Positions 15,808-23,505 of a DNA stretch of 35,465 bases are shown here, piece by piece. The stretch comes from Thermoguttaceae bacterium. Its GTDB lineage: Bacteria > Planctomycetota > Planctomycetia > Pirellulales > Thermoguttaceae. Where the stretch lies: assembly GCA_017436025.1 (NCBI GenBank), contig JAFSDX010000211.1, positions 1 to 35,465 on the forward strand. The letters run 5' to 3'. Within the stretch, counting starts at the first letter, position 1. The number at the start of each line of letters is the position of its first letter. The position numbers and the translations under genes were made by a program. A model generated the notes under the pieces. The model was not told the origin of the DNA. It worked only from the letters and a program-made list of their open reading frames with translations, and searched no databases.

Positions 15808-17970
15808 TTAAAATTGCGATTCCGGAAGGAGGCGGAGTTGACGACAGACGGCTTGCGCGATCTGTTCGGGGTTCGTGCCTTTGCGCAGGCGAACGCAATC
15901 TTTGTTCGATTTTTTGATGAGCGCGGCGAATTCTTCCGAGTGTTTGTGATTGCACCAAGGGATGTAAATGAGAAACAGACGGGTTTCGTCGTCGCGTAGG
16001 AAAGCGGAGAAGCGTTCGAGCGAGTCGCCGTGGCTGGTTTCCGACCAAAATAAGCGGACGTCGAAGGTTTTTTCGAGTCGCGTTTGGAGGTGCGGTTGCG
16101 GCGTGCCTCCGACGAAAACGACTTGCGTTCCCGCGTATCGTTCTCGAACGGCTTGAATCGCCGGGGAATAGGAGATTTCCGGCGTTTCGAAAATCGCGGC
16201 CAACGCTTCTTCTTCGCGGATTCGGACGAGATCGATTTCTTGAACGACGCGCCCGAAAACGTCGGTCGTTTGAGTTTCGTCCGGGATTTGATCGACGTAA
16301 TCCCGAAGGCGTTCGCGGAACCAAACGGAGGAGGGGGACGCGCGGAACGTTTCGCAGAGCGTCGTCGTCGCTTCGACGATTTTGTTCCAATCGTAAAGCG
16401 AATCGGGGGCGAGCGCGATTTTTTTCAGGTGGTACTCGATTTTGCCTTCGAGAGAACGGCGCTCTTTGTCGCGAATGCGAAAAAGTTCGAAATCGCCGGA
16501 CAGCGAGTCGACTTCGAGGGCGACGGCCTCGGCGTCCGCGGAATTTAGGCGGTCTTGGAAACGCAAATTGGCGAGGAAAACGCCGCGCGGGCCGCAATAA
16601 TTCAAGAGCAGTTCGTAAGCGGCGCGTTGCGCGTCGTCGGCGGCGAGCGGAACGTCGCGTCGCGTTAAAAACGATTTTAAAACGCATTGCGCGTTGGCGG
16701 CCGCTTGGGCGGCGCGGACGAAGAAAGCGTCGCGGCGTTGGGAGCGCGGCAAGTCGACGATTCGGGCCAGCAGACCGAACGCTCGGGCCGCGGTTTCGTA
16801 ATATCGCGACGCTTCCTTGAATTCGTTCGGCGCGAGGCGACCGACGAACGAACGCGGGAAAGTCGGTTTGGAGCGCGCCGAGCTTTCGCGTTCGACGGCG
16901 GCGTCGCCGTAAAGATTTTCGTCGTTGGGAAGCGTCGCGCAGGGGTCGGACAAGCGAAGGCATTCTTGCGCGACCTCGCGAGCGCGGGCGGCGAGGTCGG
17001 AGAAGTTTTGCGCGTCGCTTGCGACGTCGGCGGCGCGACGTTTGTCGCCGCCCGAGCCGGCGTCTTCGGAAGGTTCGAGTTTTTCGTCGGACGCGTCGCC
17101 GCCGAGATTTAGCGCGGCCAACGCGTCGGTCGACGAAATCGGGCGGTAGTCCGGGTGCGTTTTGTGATAAAGTCGCGTCGTCGAATTTTCTTCGACCATC
17201 ACGACGTTTTTCGAGAGGAGGCGGCGAAAATCTTCGCGTCGCGTTAGGAAGAAATCGGGCAGACCGGGGAAGCGGTCGGAAATTTTTTCGGTCGCAAGGT
17301 AAGCGGCGCAAACGAGTTCCCCGTCGAGGAGGACTTTTTCGAGCGCGTCGTTCCAAGCGGGGGCGTCGAGTTCGAGCGCGTCGGGGCCCGTTTCCGGAGC
17401 GAGAGCGCAGAGGTCGTCGGCGGAAGCGGCGGGGGCGGCGGAGGTTTCGACGCGAACGGGCGTCGCGACCGCGTCCGACGCGTTGGAGTCGGAGCGGCGC
17501 CAAGGGGTCGCGTCGAGCGAATCCCAATCGATTCCGTCGTCCGCCAAGAGCGCGCGGAGGTCGTAAAGGCCTTCCAAGTTCGCTTCGAGGGCGGAGGAGA
17601 CGGCGGCGGTCGTCAGCAGGACGCGGCGCGTTCGACCGGAGAGGGCGCGAAGGAGTTCGGTCGGTTCCGGAATACCGAGCGCGAAAAGGAGTTCCGTCGA
17701 CGGCGGCGTCGTCGCGAGCGCGGCGAAGAGAAGCGCGGTCGCTTGAACGTCTTCGTCGTCGGCGGGAACGACTTCAAAGCCGGCTTTGAGGAACTCGGGC
17801 GCGGCGAAGAAGCGGGAGGGCGCCAACGTCGCGACGCGGCGAACGACCGCGACGCCGCGCGCCGACGTTTCGCGTTCGATCGCCGTTCGAATCGCGTCGA
17901 GCGTCGTTAACGGGAAGGGCGCGTCGAGGATTTTGCCGGATAAAACTAAAGTCGCCGTTTCGTTGGACAT
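15808..17970 (-). CDS. Protein with NYN-like, LOTUS-like and DUF2325-like regions
   Basis: 720 residues with no close family I can name. The C-terminal 110 residues (YAGTQVVFVGGTPQPHLQTRLEKTF, later FLIYIPWCNHKHSEEF, then DCVRLRKGTNPEQI) fit the fold of DUF2325. Residues 1-145 have the strand/helix order of NYN (PIN-like RNase) domains: a strand, helix, FLKAGFEVVPADDEDVQATALLFAAL, a strand, GRTRRVLLT and YDLRALL. However, the acidic catalytic residues (D-x-x-N; S-G-D-x-D-F) are not there, so it would be inactive. Residues about 205-270 resemble an OST-HTH/LOTUS RNA-binding domain (LLDGELVCAAYLATEKISDRFPGLPDFF). The middle is alpha-helical. It follows a MoxR gene by 74 bases and precedes tetR by 53, in one orientation. 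DUF2325 is moderately sure; the other two are inference from pattern. Confidence 0.6.
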   Translation of the reverse strand: MSNETATLVLSGKILDAPFPLTTLDAIRTAIERETSARGVAVVRRVATLAPSRFFAAPEFLKAGFEVVPADDEDVQATALLFAALATTPPSTELLFALGIPEPTELLRALSGRTRRVLLTTAAVSSALEANLEGLYDLRALLADDGIDWDSLDATPWRRSDSNASDAVATPVRVETSAAPAASADDLCALAPETGPDALELDAPAWNDALEKVLLDGELVCAAYLATEKISDRFPGLPDFFLTRREDFRRLLSKNVVMVEENSTTRLYHKTHPDYRPISSTDALAALNLGGDASDEKLEPSEDAGSGGDKRRAADVASDAQNFSDLAARAREVAQECLRLSDPCATLPNDENLYGDAAVERESSARSKPTFPRSFVGRLAPNEFKEASRYYETAARAFGLLARIVDLPRSQRRDAFFVRAAQAAANAQCVLKSFLTRRDVPLAADDAQRAAYELLLNYCGPRGVFLANLRFQDRLNSADAEAVALEVDSLSGDFELFRIRDKERRSLEGKIEYHLKKIALAPDSLYDWNKIVEATTTLCETFRASPSSVWFRERLRDYVDQIPDETQTTDVFGRVVQEIDLVRIREEEALAAIFETPEISYSPAIQAVRERYAGTQVVFVGGTPQPHLQTRLEKTFDVRLFWSETSHGDSLERFSAFLRDDETRLFLIYIPWCNHKHSEEFAALIKKSNKDCVRLRKGTNPEQIAQAVCRQLRLLPESQF

Positions 17971-18044
17971 TGTCGTTGTTTTGGGGAGGAAAATGGGGGC
18001 GAGGAATCGAAGGGGGAAACGAAGCGTCGGAGCGGACGGCGTCG

Positions 18045-18989
18045 TTAATCCGGGGCGACGACGTTCGTCAAAACGTCTTCGACGATCGCTTCGACGGCGC
18101 GACGGCGGTTTTCGGCGCGGTAATTTTTCGGAACGAGGCGGTGCGCGAGAACCGGGACGGCGAGGCGTTTAACGTCGTCCGGAACGGCGTAATCGCGACC
18201 GTCGACGAGCGCCGCCGCTCGAACCGCTTGCGCGAACGCGAGGGACGCTCGGGGGCTTGCGCCGACCAAAACGTCGGGGGAGCGCCGCGTCGCGTCGACG
18301 ACGTCGAGGAGGTAGTCGACGAGTTCCGGCGCGATTTGCACTTCGCGAACCGCCGCTTGAATCGCGAGGACTTCGTCGAGCGAGAGAACCGGTTCGAGCG
18401 AGTCGAGCGCGGGCGCTTTGCGATTGGCGGCCAAGACGGCGCGTTCGGCGTCGCGGCTCGGATAGCCGATGGAGAGGCGCATCAGGAAGCGGTCGAGTTG
18501 GCTTTCGGCGAGCGGATACGTTCCTTCGAACTCGATCGGGTTTTCGGTCGCGACGACGAAGAAGGGGCGCGGGAGCGGACGGGTCGTTCCGTCGGAGGTT
18601 ACTTGGCGTTCGCTCGTCGCTTCGAGGGTCGCGCTTTGCGTTCGCGGCGACGTGCGGTTGATTTCGTCGGCGAGGACGACGTTCGCGAAAATCGGGCCCG
18701 GGACGAATTCGAAATCTTGCGTTTTCGGACGGTAAATATCGGAGCCGACGACGTCGAGCGGAACGAGGTCGGAGGTGAACTGGATTCGGGAAAAGGTCGC
18801 GTTCAAACTGCGAGCGAGCGCTTGCCCGAGAAGCGTTTTGCCGACGCCGGGAACGTCTTCGAGAAGAAGATGCCCTTCGGCGAAAAAGGCGACGAGGGTT
18901 AAGCGAACCGTTTCCGGTTTTCCAATGAAGGCGCGTTCGACGTTTTCCGCCAATCGTCGAATTGCCGTCGCGATCTCCGAAGCGTTCAT
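18045..18989 (-). CDS. MoxR-family AAA+ ATPase
   Basis: 314 residues from the ATG at 18989, chosen because AGGA lies eight bases upstream; the frame is open 14 codons further but without signal. MoxR proteins are AAA+ chaperones that usually work with VWA-domain partners to mature or remodel protein complexes. Visible: Walker A EDVPGVGKTLL (Lys51), Walker B VVLADEINR (Asp108-Glu109), the sensor region FFVVATENPIEFEGTYPL and the C-terminal lid with GASPRASLAFAQAVRAAAL. Usual companions (DUF58, transglutaminase) are absent. The partner here may be the 720-residue protein encoded 74 bases downstream. A membrane VWA protein is encoded 12.6 kb away at 31574-33949. Confidence 0.9.
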   Translation of the reverse strand: MNASEIATAIRRLAENVERAFIGKPETVRLTLVAFFAEGHLLLEDVPGVGKTLLGQALARSLNATFSRIQFTSDLVPLDVVGSDIYRPKTQDFEFVPGPIFANVVLADEINRTSPRTQSATLEATSERQVTSDGTTRPLPRPFFVVATENPIEFEGTYPLAESQLDRFLMRLSIGYPSRDAERAVLAANRKAPALDSLEPVLSLDEVLAIQAAVREVQIAPELVDYLLDVVDATRRSPDVLVGASPRASLAFAQAVRAAALVDGRDYAVPDDVKRLAVPVLAHRLVPKNYRAENRRRAVEAIVEDVLTNVVAPD

Positions 18990-19165
18990 AAATCGTTTCC
19001 TGTTTGAAAAATGGAAGCCTTTGGGCGTCAACGAAACGGGTCTTTTGGAATTTTATCAAATTTGCGCAATTTAACAAGGCGGCGCGGCGTTTTTTAGCGA
19101 TTTCGGCGGAGGAACGGAGAAAAAATTTCCGACGCGAGAACAAAATGGAACGCGAAAAGAAACGC

Positions 19166-19203
19166 CGCCGTCGAACGCGCTCCGAAAACGGCGTTCGACG
19201 GCG
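19166..19203 (-). terminator. Rho-independent terminator of the TlpA-like gene
   Basis: A perfect 13-bp stem (19166-19178 with 19191-19203) with a 12-base loop. On the minus strand it is followed by GCGTTTCTTTTCGCG. It lies 29 bases after the redoxin stop codon. Confidence 0.75.
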
Positions 19204-19231
19204 AAAAATCGGGCGAAGCGAGCGGCGGCGC

Positions 19232-20512
19232 TTAGCGTCGCGGTTCCTCGTCGGCGCTCGGCGCGGAGACGCGTTCGGTCGAGAAGGCGTTCGGCGCGAG
19301 TTCGAGCGGCTCGATTTCCGGGAAGAGTTCGGCGAGGGCGGCGGCGAGTTTCGGGCCGCGAGCGTCGGTCAAGACGACTTTGCCGTCGCGACCGATCAAG
19401 ATCAGCTCCGGAACGCCGTTGATCGCGTAATAGTCGTGCAGGTGTTCGAAGCCCGCCGCGACCGATTCCGTTTGCGAGATCATCGGCCAAGGAATCTCGT
19501 TTTCGACGACGAACGACTTCAACTTCGCGACGTCTTGGTCGATACTATATCCGATCAGTTCGAAACCGACGTCCTTGTATTTAGCGTAAAATTCCTTCAA
19601 GATCGGAATTTCGCGGCGGCAGGGCCCGCACCAAGTCGCCCAAAATTCGACGAGGATTACCTTGCCTTCGTAATCTTTCCAGTCGAATTTTTTCTCGAAC
19701 TTGCCGTTTTCGAGGAGGAGGCCTTCGAGCTTGAGTTCGCCGCCGGGGAGACGCGCGAACCGCCGTCGTCCGAGCGTTTTTTTGATCGGTTGAATCAGCG
19801 TCGGGTTCTTCGTCTTTTCGAACTCTTCGCCGAGGAGATCGAGCGCGGCGTCGCCGACGGCGTTCGAGTAAGCGCGCATCTGCATAACGATTTGATAGGC
19901 GGTTTCGCCGTATTCCGGGTTCTCGACCGCGAACGCGACCGCGTCTTGGGCGAGCGTTAGGAACGCTTCGTCGCGAACTTTAGCCGCTAAATTTTGCGCG
20001 ACTTGAAGTCGAACCAAGAAGGCGTAATTCGCGTATTCGAGGTATTCGGCTCGCCGCGTCGCGACGGTTTCCGCGTCGGAAGCGGCTTCGAACGCCGTTT
20101 TCGCGTCGGCGGCCAACGCGGCCAATTCGTCGAAGCGCGGCCCGAGTTTTTGCGCCGCGACGCCTTCTTCGAGCGCGGACGTCGCGACGATCTGCGCGAG
20201 TTGCGAAACGTATTGCGAGCGTTCGTCGGCGGTCAAGTCGAGCGCGAGGAGCGCTTTCGTCGACTCGTAAAACGCGTCGGCGGACTCGGCGTAAAGGCGT
20301 TCGGCGTCGGCGGGCGCGGCGTCTTGGAGCGCTTGCGTCAACTTCGCTTGGAAGGCGACGAGATCGGCTTTCGACGCGTTTTGCGGAACGGCGAGATCGG
20401 TCGGCGCGGCGGGGGCGGCGTCTTGAGCGAACGCCGTCGCCGTCGCTAACGAACCGGCGAGCGCGGCGGCGAGACAATTTAGGTGAAAACGACGGAATAA
20501 CGAAGAACGCAT
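19232..20512 (-). CDS. Secreted TlpA/ResA-like thiol-disulfide oxidoreductase with long helical N-region
   Basis: 426 residues. A signal peptide (CLAAALAGSLATATAFAQD) sends it to the periplasm. Residues 40-240 are Ala-rich helices without a known family. The C-terminal 160 residues are a thioredoxin fold of the AhpC/TSA-TlpA type: KVILVEFWATWCGPCRREIPILKEFY, with the redox pair Cys295/Cys298, and the cis-proline in INGVPELILIG (Pro368). Such proteins reduce or isomerise disulfides outside the cytoplasm, for example in cytochrome c maturation. A helical region in front of the redoxin is frequent in planctomycetes. It is a single-gene unit with its own terminator; AT-rich repeats upstream (20601-20650) may hold its promoter. 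Confidence 0.88.
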   Translation of the reverse strand: MRSSLFRRFHLNCLAAALAGSLATATAFAQDAAPAAPTDLAVPQNASKADLVAFQAKLTQALQDAAPADAERLYAESADAFYESTKALLALDLTADERSQYVSQLAQIVATSALEEGVAAQKLGPRFDELAALAADAKTAFEAASDAETVATRRAEYLEYANYAFLVRLQVAQNLAAKVRDEAFLTLAQDAVAFAVENPEYGETAYQIVMQMRAYSNAVGDAALDLLGEEFEKTKNPTLIQPIKKTLGRRRFARLPGGELKLEGLLLENGKFEKKFDWKDYEGKVILVEFWATWCGPCRREIPILKEFYAKYKDVGFELIGYSIDQDVAKLKSFVVENEIPWPMISQTESVAAGFEHLHDYYAINGVPELILIGRDGKVVLTDARGPKLAAALAELFPEIEPLELAPNAFSTERVSAPSADEEPRR

Positions 20513-20600
20513 AAAATACTCCGGTCGGGGAAAATAGGGAAGACGGGGAATAGGGAAAAACGAACGCGCCGCGTCGAAACGCGCCGTTCGAGCGCCGTTG

Positions 20601-20650
20601 TTAATGTTAATTAATAATGTTAATTAACATATTGACGTTATTAATATATA
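20601..20650. repeat. AT-rich direct repeats and palindrome upstream of the TlpA-like gene
   Basis: AATGTTAATTAA occurs at 20603-20614 and again at 20616-20627. The second copy lies in the 14-base palindrome ATGTTAATTAACAT (20617-20630). The block stands out against the CG-rich surroundings. It lies about 100 bases upstream of the redoxin start and could include its promoter or an operator. Confidence 0.55.
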
Positions 20651-20704
20651 AGGGGAAAAACGACCGTCGCGACGGCGGGCGAAAGACGTTTGCTCGCCGC
20701 GCCG

Positions 20705-21322
20705 TTAAAACGGGTTGTGAACGTCGATCGGGCCCTCCGGGAAGGTTTCGCCGCTCAGTTCGCGGTACATCGGGCAGTTCGACTGCATATGAATCGGGAG
20801 TTCGCGGTCTTTCCACATGATCATCGAATCGTTCGGGAGGCGCCAACCGTTCCGTTCGTAAAACGGGACGAGCGGTTCGCGGCAAAAGAGAACGGCGAAC
20901 GGGTACCCGAGCGCGGTCGATTCGGCGAGCGCGACGTCGAGGAGGCGCGTCGAAAGGCCGGTTTTGCGAAATTCCGGCGCGACCGAAACGCCTTGGACGC
21001 CGGCGACCGCGTACCGCCAATTCCAGCAGGTCGTGACGGTGCGCTCAACGACGGCGACGTGTCCGACGACGCGAAAACCGACGCCGTTTTGCTCCGCCGG
21101 TTCGTTCGACGACGCGGTCGCCGACGGCGCCGACGTCGACGTCGACGTCGGGACGGTCGCGAGGACGGTGCGAACCGGGCGGGCGTCGTGCCAAGCGCGG
21201 CGCGTTCGGAAAACGTCGGCCCAATTCGGGAACGTGTCGACAAGAAAACGGCGAATTTCGCGATCCAGCGTCGCGTCGATTTGCGATTCGTCGAGCGTTT
21301 GGATCGTTGCGGCTTCGACCAT
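20705..21322 (-). CDS. GNAT-family N-acetyltransferase (NodA-like pattern)
   Basis: 205 residues. The acetyl-CoA-binding core is visible as VQGVSVAPEFRKTGLSTRLLDVALAE (motif A with R-K-T-G, a variant of R/Q-x-x-G-x-G/A) followed by LFCREPLVPFYERNGW (motif B). The N-terminal FPNWADVFRTRRAWHDARPVRTVLA and the LFC...FYxRxGW end recall NodA-like acyltransferases of the GNAT fold. Between them is an unusual Ser/Thr linker (TSTSTSAPSATASS) encoded by a GACGTC repeat, probably a surface loop. The donor and acceptor cannot be told. It is a single gene on the minus strand with a weak ribosome-binding site. Confidence 0.8.
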   Translation of the reverse strand: MVEAATIQTLDESQIDATLDREIRRFLVDTFPNWADVFRTRRAWHDARPVRTVLATVPTSTSTSAPSATASSNEPAEQNGVGFRVVGHVAVVERTVTTCWNWRYAVAGVQGVSVAPEFRKTGLSTRLLDVALAESTALGYPFAVLFCREPLVPFYERNGWRLPNDSMIMWKDRELPIHMQSNCPMYRELSGETFPEGPIDVHNPF

Positions 21323-21771
21323 TGGCGGGCGCTTTCTTGCGGATGAAAATTAGAGACGGGAAACTTTGGCGAACGCGAGACGACCGACGTCGGGCGTTTT
21401 TTACCGACGCTTGACATTTTACGTCTTTTATCGATTTGCAAAAGAGGCGAACGGCCCAATTTGCGATTTTTTCTTAAAATATTGCCGAAAGATTGACCGA
21501 TAGGGCTTGATTCTATCGGATTTCGGGGGTATTATTAAAACGTCGACGCCAATTTTGTCGAACGCAAATTTGGGGGAGAACGTTCGACGCCCGAACGAAA
21601 CGTTTGGGACGACGAAGAGCGATCGGAGCTTTCGGCGCGATGAAAGCCGCCGATTGGCGTCGTCGAGACCGTTCGAAAGAAAATTCCGACGTCGAGAAAA
21701 GGAGCGCGCGTTTTCGGGCGTTTTTTTTGTCGACGTTCATTTTTTGACAAATTTACTTTAGGAGAGCTGAA
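21323..21771. other. Intergenic region and long leader before the ferredoxin gene
   Basis: About 450 bases. It holds a good plus-strand promoter (21507-21535) about 237 bases before the ferredoxin ATG, so the leader RNA would be about 230 bases long. Within it is a run of eight or more T at 21721-21728 behind a GC-rich stretch, which might work as an attenuator, though only a four-base-pair stem can be drawn. TTGACA at 21744-21749 is too near the start codon to be the promoter. No convincing open frame. Confidence 0.45.
21507..21535 (+). promoter_or_regulatory. Sigma-70-like promoter upstream of the ferredoxin gene
   Basis: TTGATT at 21507-21512, a 17-base spacer, and TATTAT at 21530-21535. 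It is the best plus-strand match in this gap. Confidence 0.55.
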
Positions 21772-21939
21772 ATGGCCGCTATTGTTAATGCCGAATCTTG
21801 CGTCGCTTGCGGCGCCTGCGTCGACGCCTGCCCGTGCAACGCGATCGAAGTTCAAGACGTCGCCGTCGTTAACGACGATTGCGCCGGTTGCGGCGCTTGC
21901 GTCGACGCTTGCCCGACCGGCGCGATTTCCGTCGAGTGA
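21772..21939 (+). CDS. 2[4Fe-4S] ferredoxin (55 residues)
   Basis: A complete clostridial-type ferredoxin. It has two cluster motifs, [12 protein letters not shown] and [12 protein letters not shown], each C-x2-C-x2-C-x3-C-P, with the internal twofold symmetry and short length (55 residues) usual for the family. There is one extra Cys after the first motif (CPCNAI). It carries low-potential electrons in the cytoplasm, fitting an anaerobic, ferredoxin-linked metabolism and the Fe-S/flavin operon at the left edge of the window. AGGAG lies nine bases before the ATG. A hairpin with a T run follows (22000-22053), so it is a single-gene unit behind a long leader. Confidence 0.95.
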   Translation: MAAIVNAESCVACGACVDACPCNAIEVQDVAVVNDDCAGCGACVDACPTGAISVE

Positions 21940-21999
21940 GTTTCGAACGCTTGATCGCGCCGACGTAAGGAAGCGCGGTTAGCGAAAGCGAACGTAAAG

Positions 22000-22053
22000 A
22001 ACGCCGAAAGCGGTTCGTTTGAAACGAAAACGGGCCGTTTCCCGGCGTTTTTT
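22000..22053 (+). terminator. Terminator-like structure after the ferredoxin gene
   Basis: AACGCCG (22000-22006) can pair with CGGCGTT (22043-22049), followed directly by T's (22048-22053). The enclosed part has its own perfect hairpin, TTCGTTT/AAACGAA (22014-22028). Confidence 0.55.
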
Positions 22054-22116
22054 GCGTTAATATAGGGAAAATGTGAAGAACGGGGCGACGAGTCGCAAAA
22101 GCGGGGGAAAAGCGTC

Positions 22117-23463
22117 TTGGAAATTAAGGGAAACGGAAACGAGAAAAAAAAGGCGGCGCGCGCGCCTTGGCGGGCGTTGGCGCAAGCGGGTCGCGTCGCG
22201 AGAGAGAACGTCGAAAGTTGCCGAAACGCCGAAACGAACGACGAGCGCGAAACGACCGGCGCGCTGAACGACGAGAAAAAACGAAGCGCGGCCCGAATTT
22301 GGGAAGCGAAAAAAGGCGAGGCGGAAAACGTCTTGGCGAATCCGGCGGAAGCGCGTTCCGTCGTCGCGAATTTCAACAACTGGCTCGAAAAATTCGCGTC
22401 GTCGAAAAGTTTCGCGACTCGAACGGGCGGCGCCGCGTTCGACGGCGTTAAGACGCTTTTTCGCGCGCTGAAAGCGACGTTTGGCGGCGAATATCGCGGT
22501 TTCTCGAAGAAAACGCTCGTCGCGCTGACCGCCGCCGCGCTCTATTGCGTCGCGCCGGTCGACGCGATTTTCGACTGGATTCCGGGTTTGGGACTCTGCG
22601 ACGATCTTTTCGTCGTCGCCGCCGCGTTGAAGGCGTTCGCCGCCGAGACGCGAACCTTCCGACGTTGGGAGCGAACGAAGGCGGCGCGCGAGCTTTTCGC
22701 GGGAACGACGCGGCGTTTGGCGGAGGTCGAGCGGGTCGTTCTTTGTCCCGGCTGGCAGTCGGCGGACGCGTCTTGCGACGAGATCGTCGAGATTTTGCGT
22801 CCGATTTTTCCGCGAGCGATCTTCGACCGGTATCGTTGGCCGTCGAACGTTCCTTGGAAGACGGCGCGCGAGTACGTCGACGGAGACGGCGTCGAAGCGT
22901 TTGCGCAATTTGCGGCGACTTTGCCGACCGATCCGGCGAAAATCGCGCTCGTCGGGCATTCGCTCGGCGCTCGGGCGACGGTTCGAGCGTTGGCGCGACG
23001 GGTTCGAAACGGAGAATCGCCGTTCGGCGCGGCGTTTTTGTTGGGCGCGGCGATCGACGCGGACGACCCGGAACTCGGAGCGGCGACGCGAGGCGTTCTC
23101 GCTCCGCTCGGCAACTTTTTCGCGGCGGCGGATCGCGTCCTGAAGTACGCGTATCGAACGGCGGAGGGAAAACGACCTTTAGGTTTGACCGGCGCGGAGA
23201 GAAAATGGGAAAATTACGTCGACTGCCAAGTTTCCGGCGACGAGGAATTTTGGCTGGAGTTGGGCGAAAACGCGGCTTCGGCGGCGGCTTTATTGGGAAA
23301 TAAGGCGCTTTGGGTAAAATTTCCGCTCTCCGCCGACTTAGCGGCGAAGGCGATGGAAGCGTCGCGACATTGCTTTGCGCAGTACGCGACGTTTTTGCGG
23401 AGCGTTTTGGAAGAGGGCGAGTTCGGCGGCGTTCTCGACGTTTCGGCGGCCCCGCGAAGATGA
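22117..23463 (+). CDS. DUF1232 and alpha/beta-hydrolase fusion protein
   Basis: 448 residues. The first 125 are charged and disordered-looking. Residues about 130-175 (LVALTAAALYCVAPVDAIFDWIPGLGLCDDLFVVAAALKAF) match DUF1232, a small membrane-associated domain with the P-x-D-x-I-P-D-x-I-P-x-x-G-x-x-D-D signature in a slightly changed form. From residue about 205 comes an alpha/beta-hydrolase-like part with VVLCPGW, the nucleophile elbow GHSLGAR (Ser282) and AFLLGAAI, resembling DUF726/TMCO4-type hydrolases. No His/Asp partner can be named with certainty. The start is TTG behind a G-rich site (CGGGGGAA); a later start inside the disordered part cannot be excluded. It is a lone gene; substrate unknown. 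The fusion is the notable feature. Confidence 0.75.
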   Translation: MEIKGNGNEKKKAARAPWRALAQAGRVARENVESCRNAETNDERETTGALNDEKKRSAARIWEAKKGEAENVLANPAEARSVVANFNNWLEKFASSKSFATRTGGAAFDGVKTLFRALKATFGGEYRGFSKKTLVALTAAALYCVAPVDAIFDWIPGLGLCDDLFVVAAALKAFAAETRTFRRWERTKAARELFAGTTRRLAEVERVVLCPGWQSADASCDEIVEILRPIFPRAIFDRYRWPSNVPWKTAREYVDGDGVEAFAQFAATLPTDPAKIALVGHSLGARATVRALARRVRNGESPFGAAFLLGAAIDADDPELGAATRGVLAPLGNFFAAADRVLKYAYRTAEGKRPLGLTGAERKWENYVDCQVSGDEEFWLELGENAASAAALLGNKALWVKFPLSADLAAKAMEASRHCFAQYATFLRSVLEEGEFGGVLDVSAAPRR

Positions 23464-23505
23464 ACGAGAGGCGCGCCGAAACGAAGTTTGCGTCGAACGG
23501 GGCGA

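Noticed and set aside
15152..17527. 791-codon open frame on the minus strand ending in a TetR protein
   Set aside because: Only the last 200 codons (from 15754) look like protein. The earlier part is Arg/Ser-rich translation of the overlapping 720-residue gene in another frame.
21700..21728. Possible attenuator hairpin in the ferredoxin leader
   Set aside because: Only a four-base-pair stem can be drawn before the T run; too weak to list as a terminator.
21744..21749. TTGACA just before the ferredoxin gene
   Set aside because: A -10 box would fall at the start codon, so transcription would begin inside the gene.
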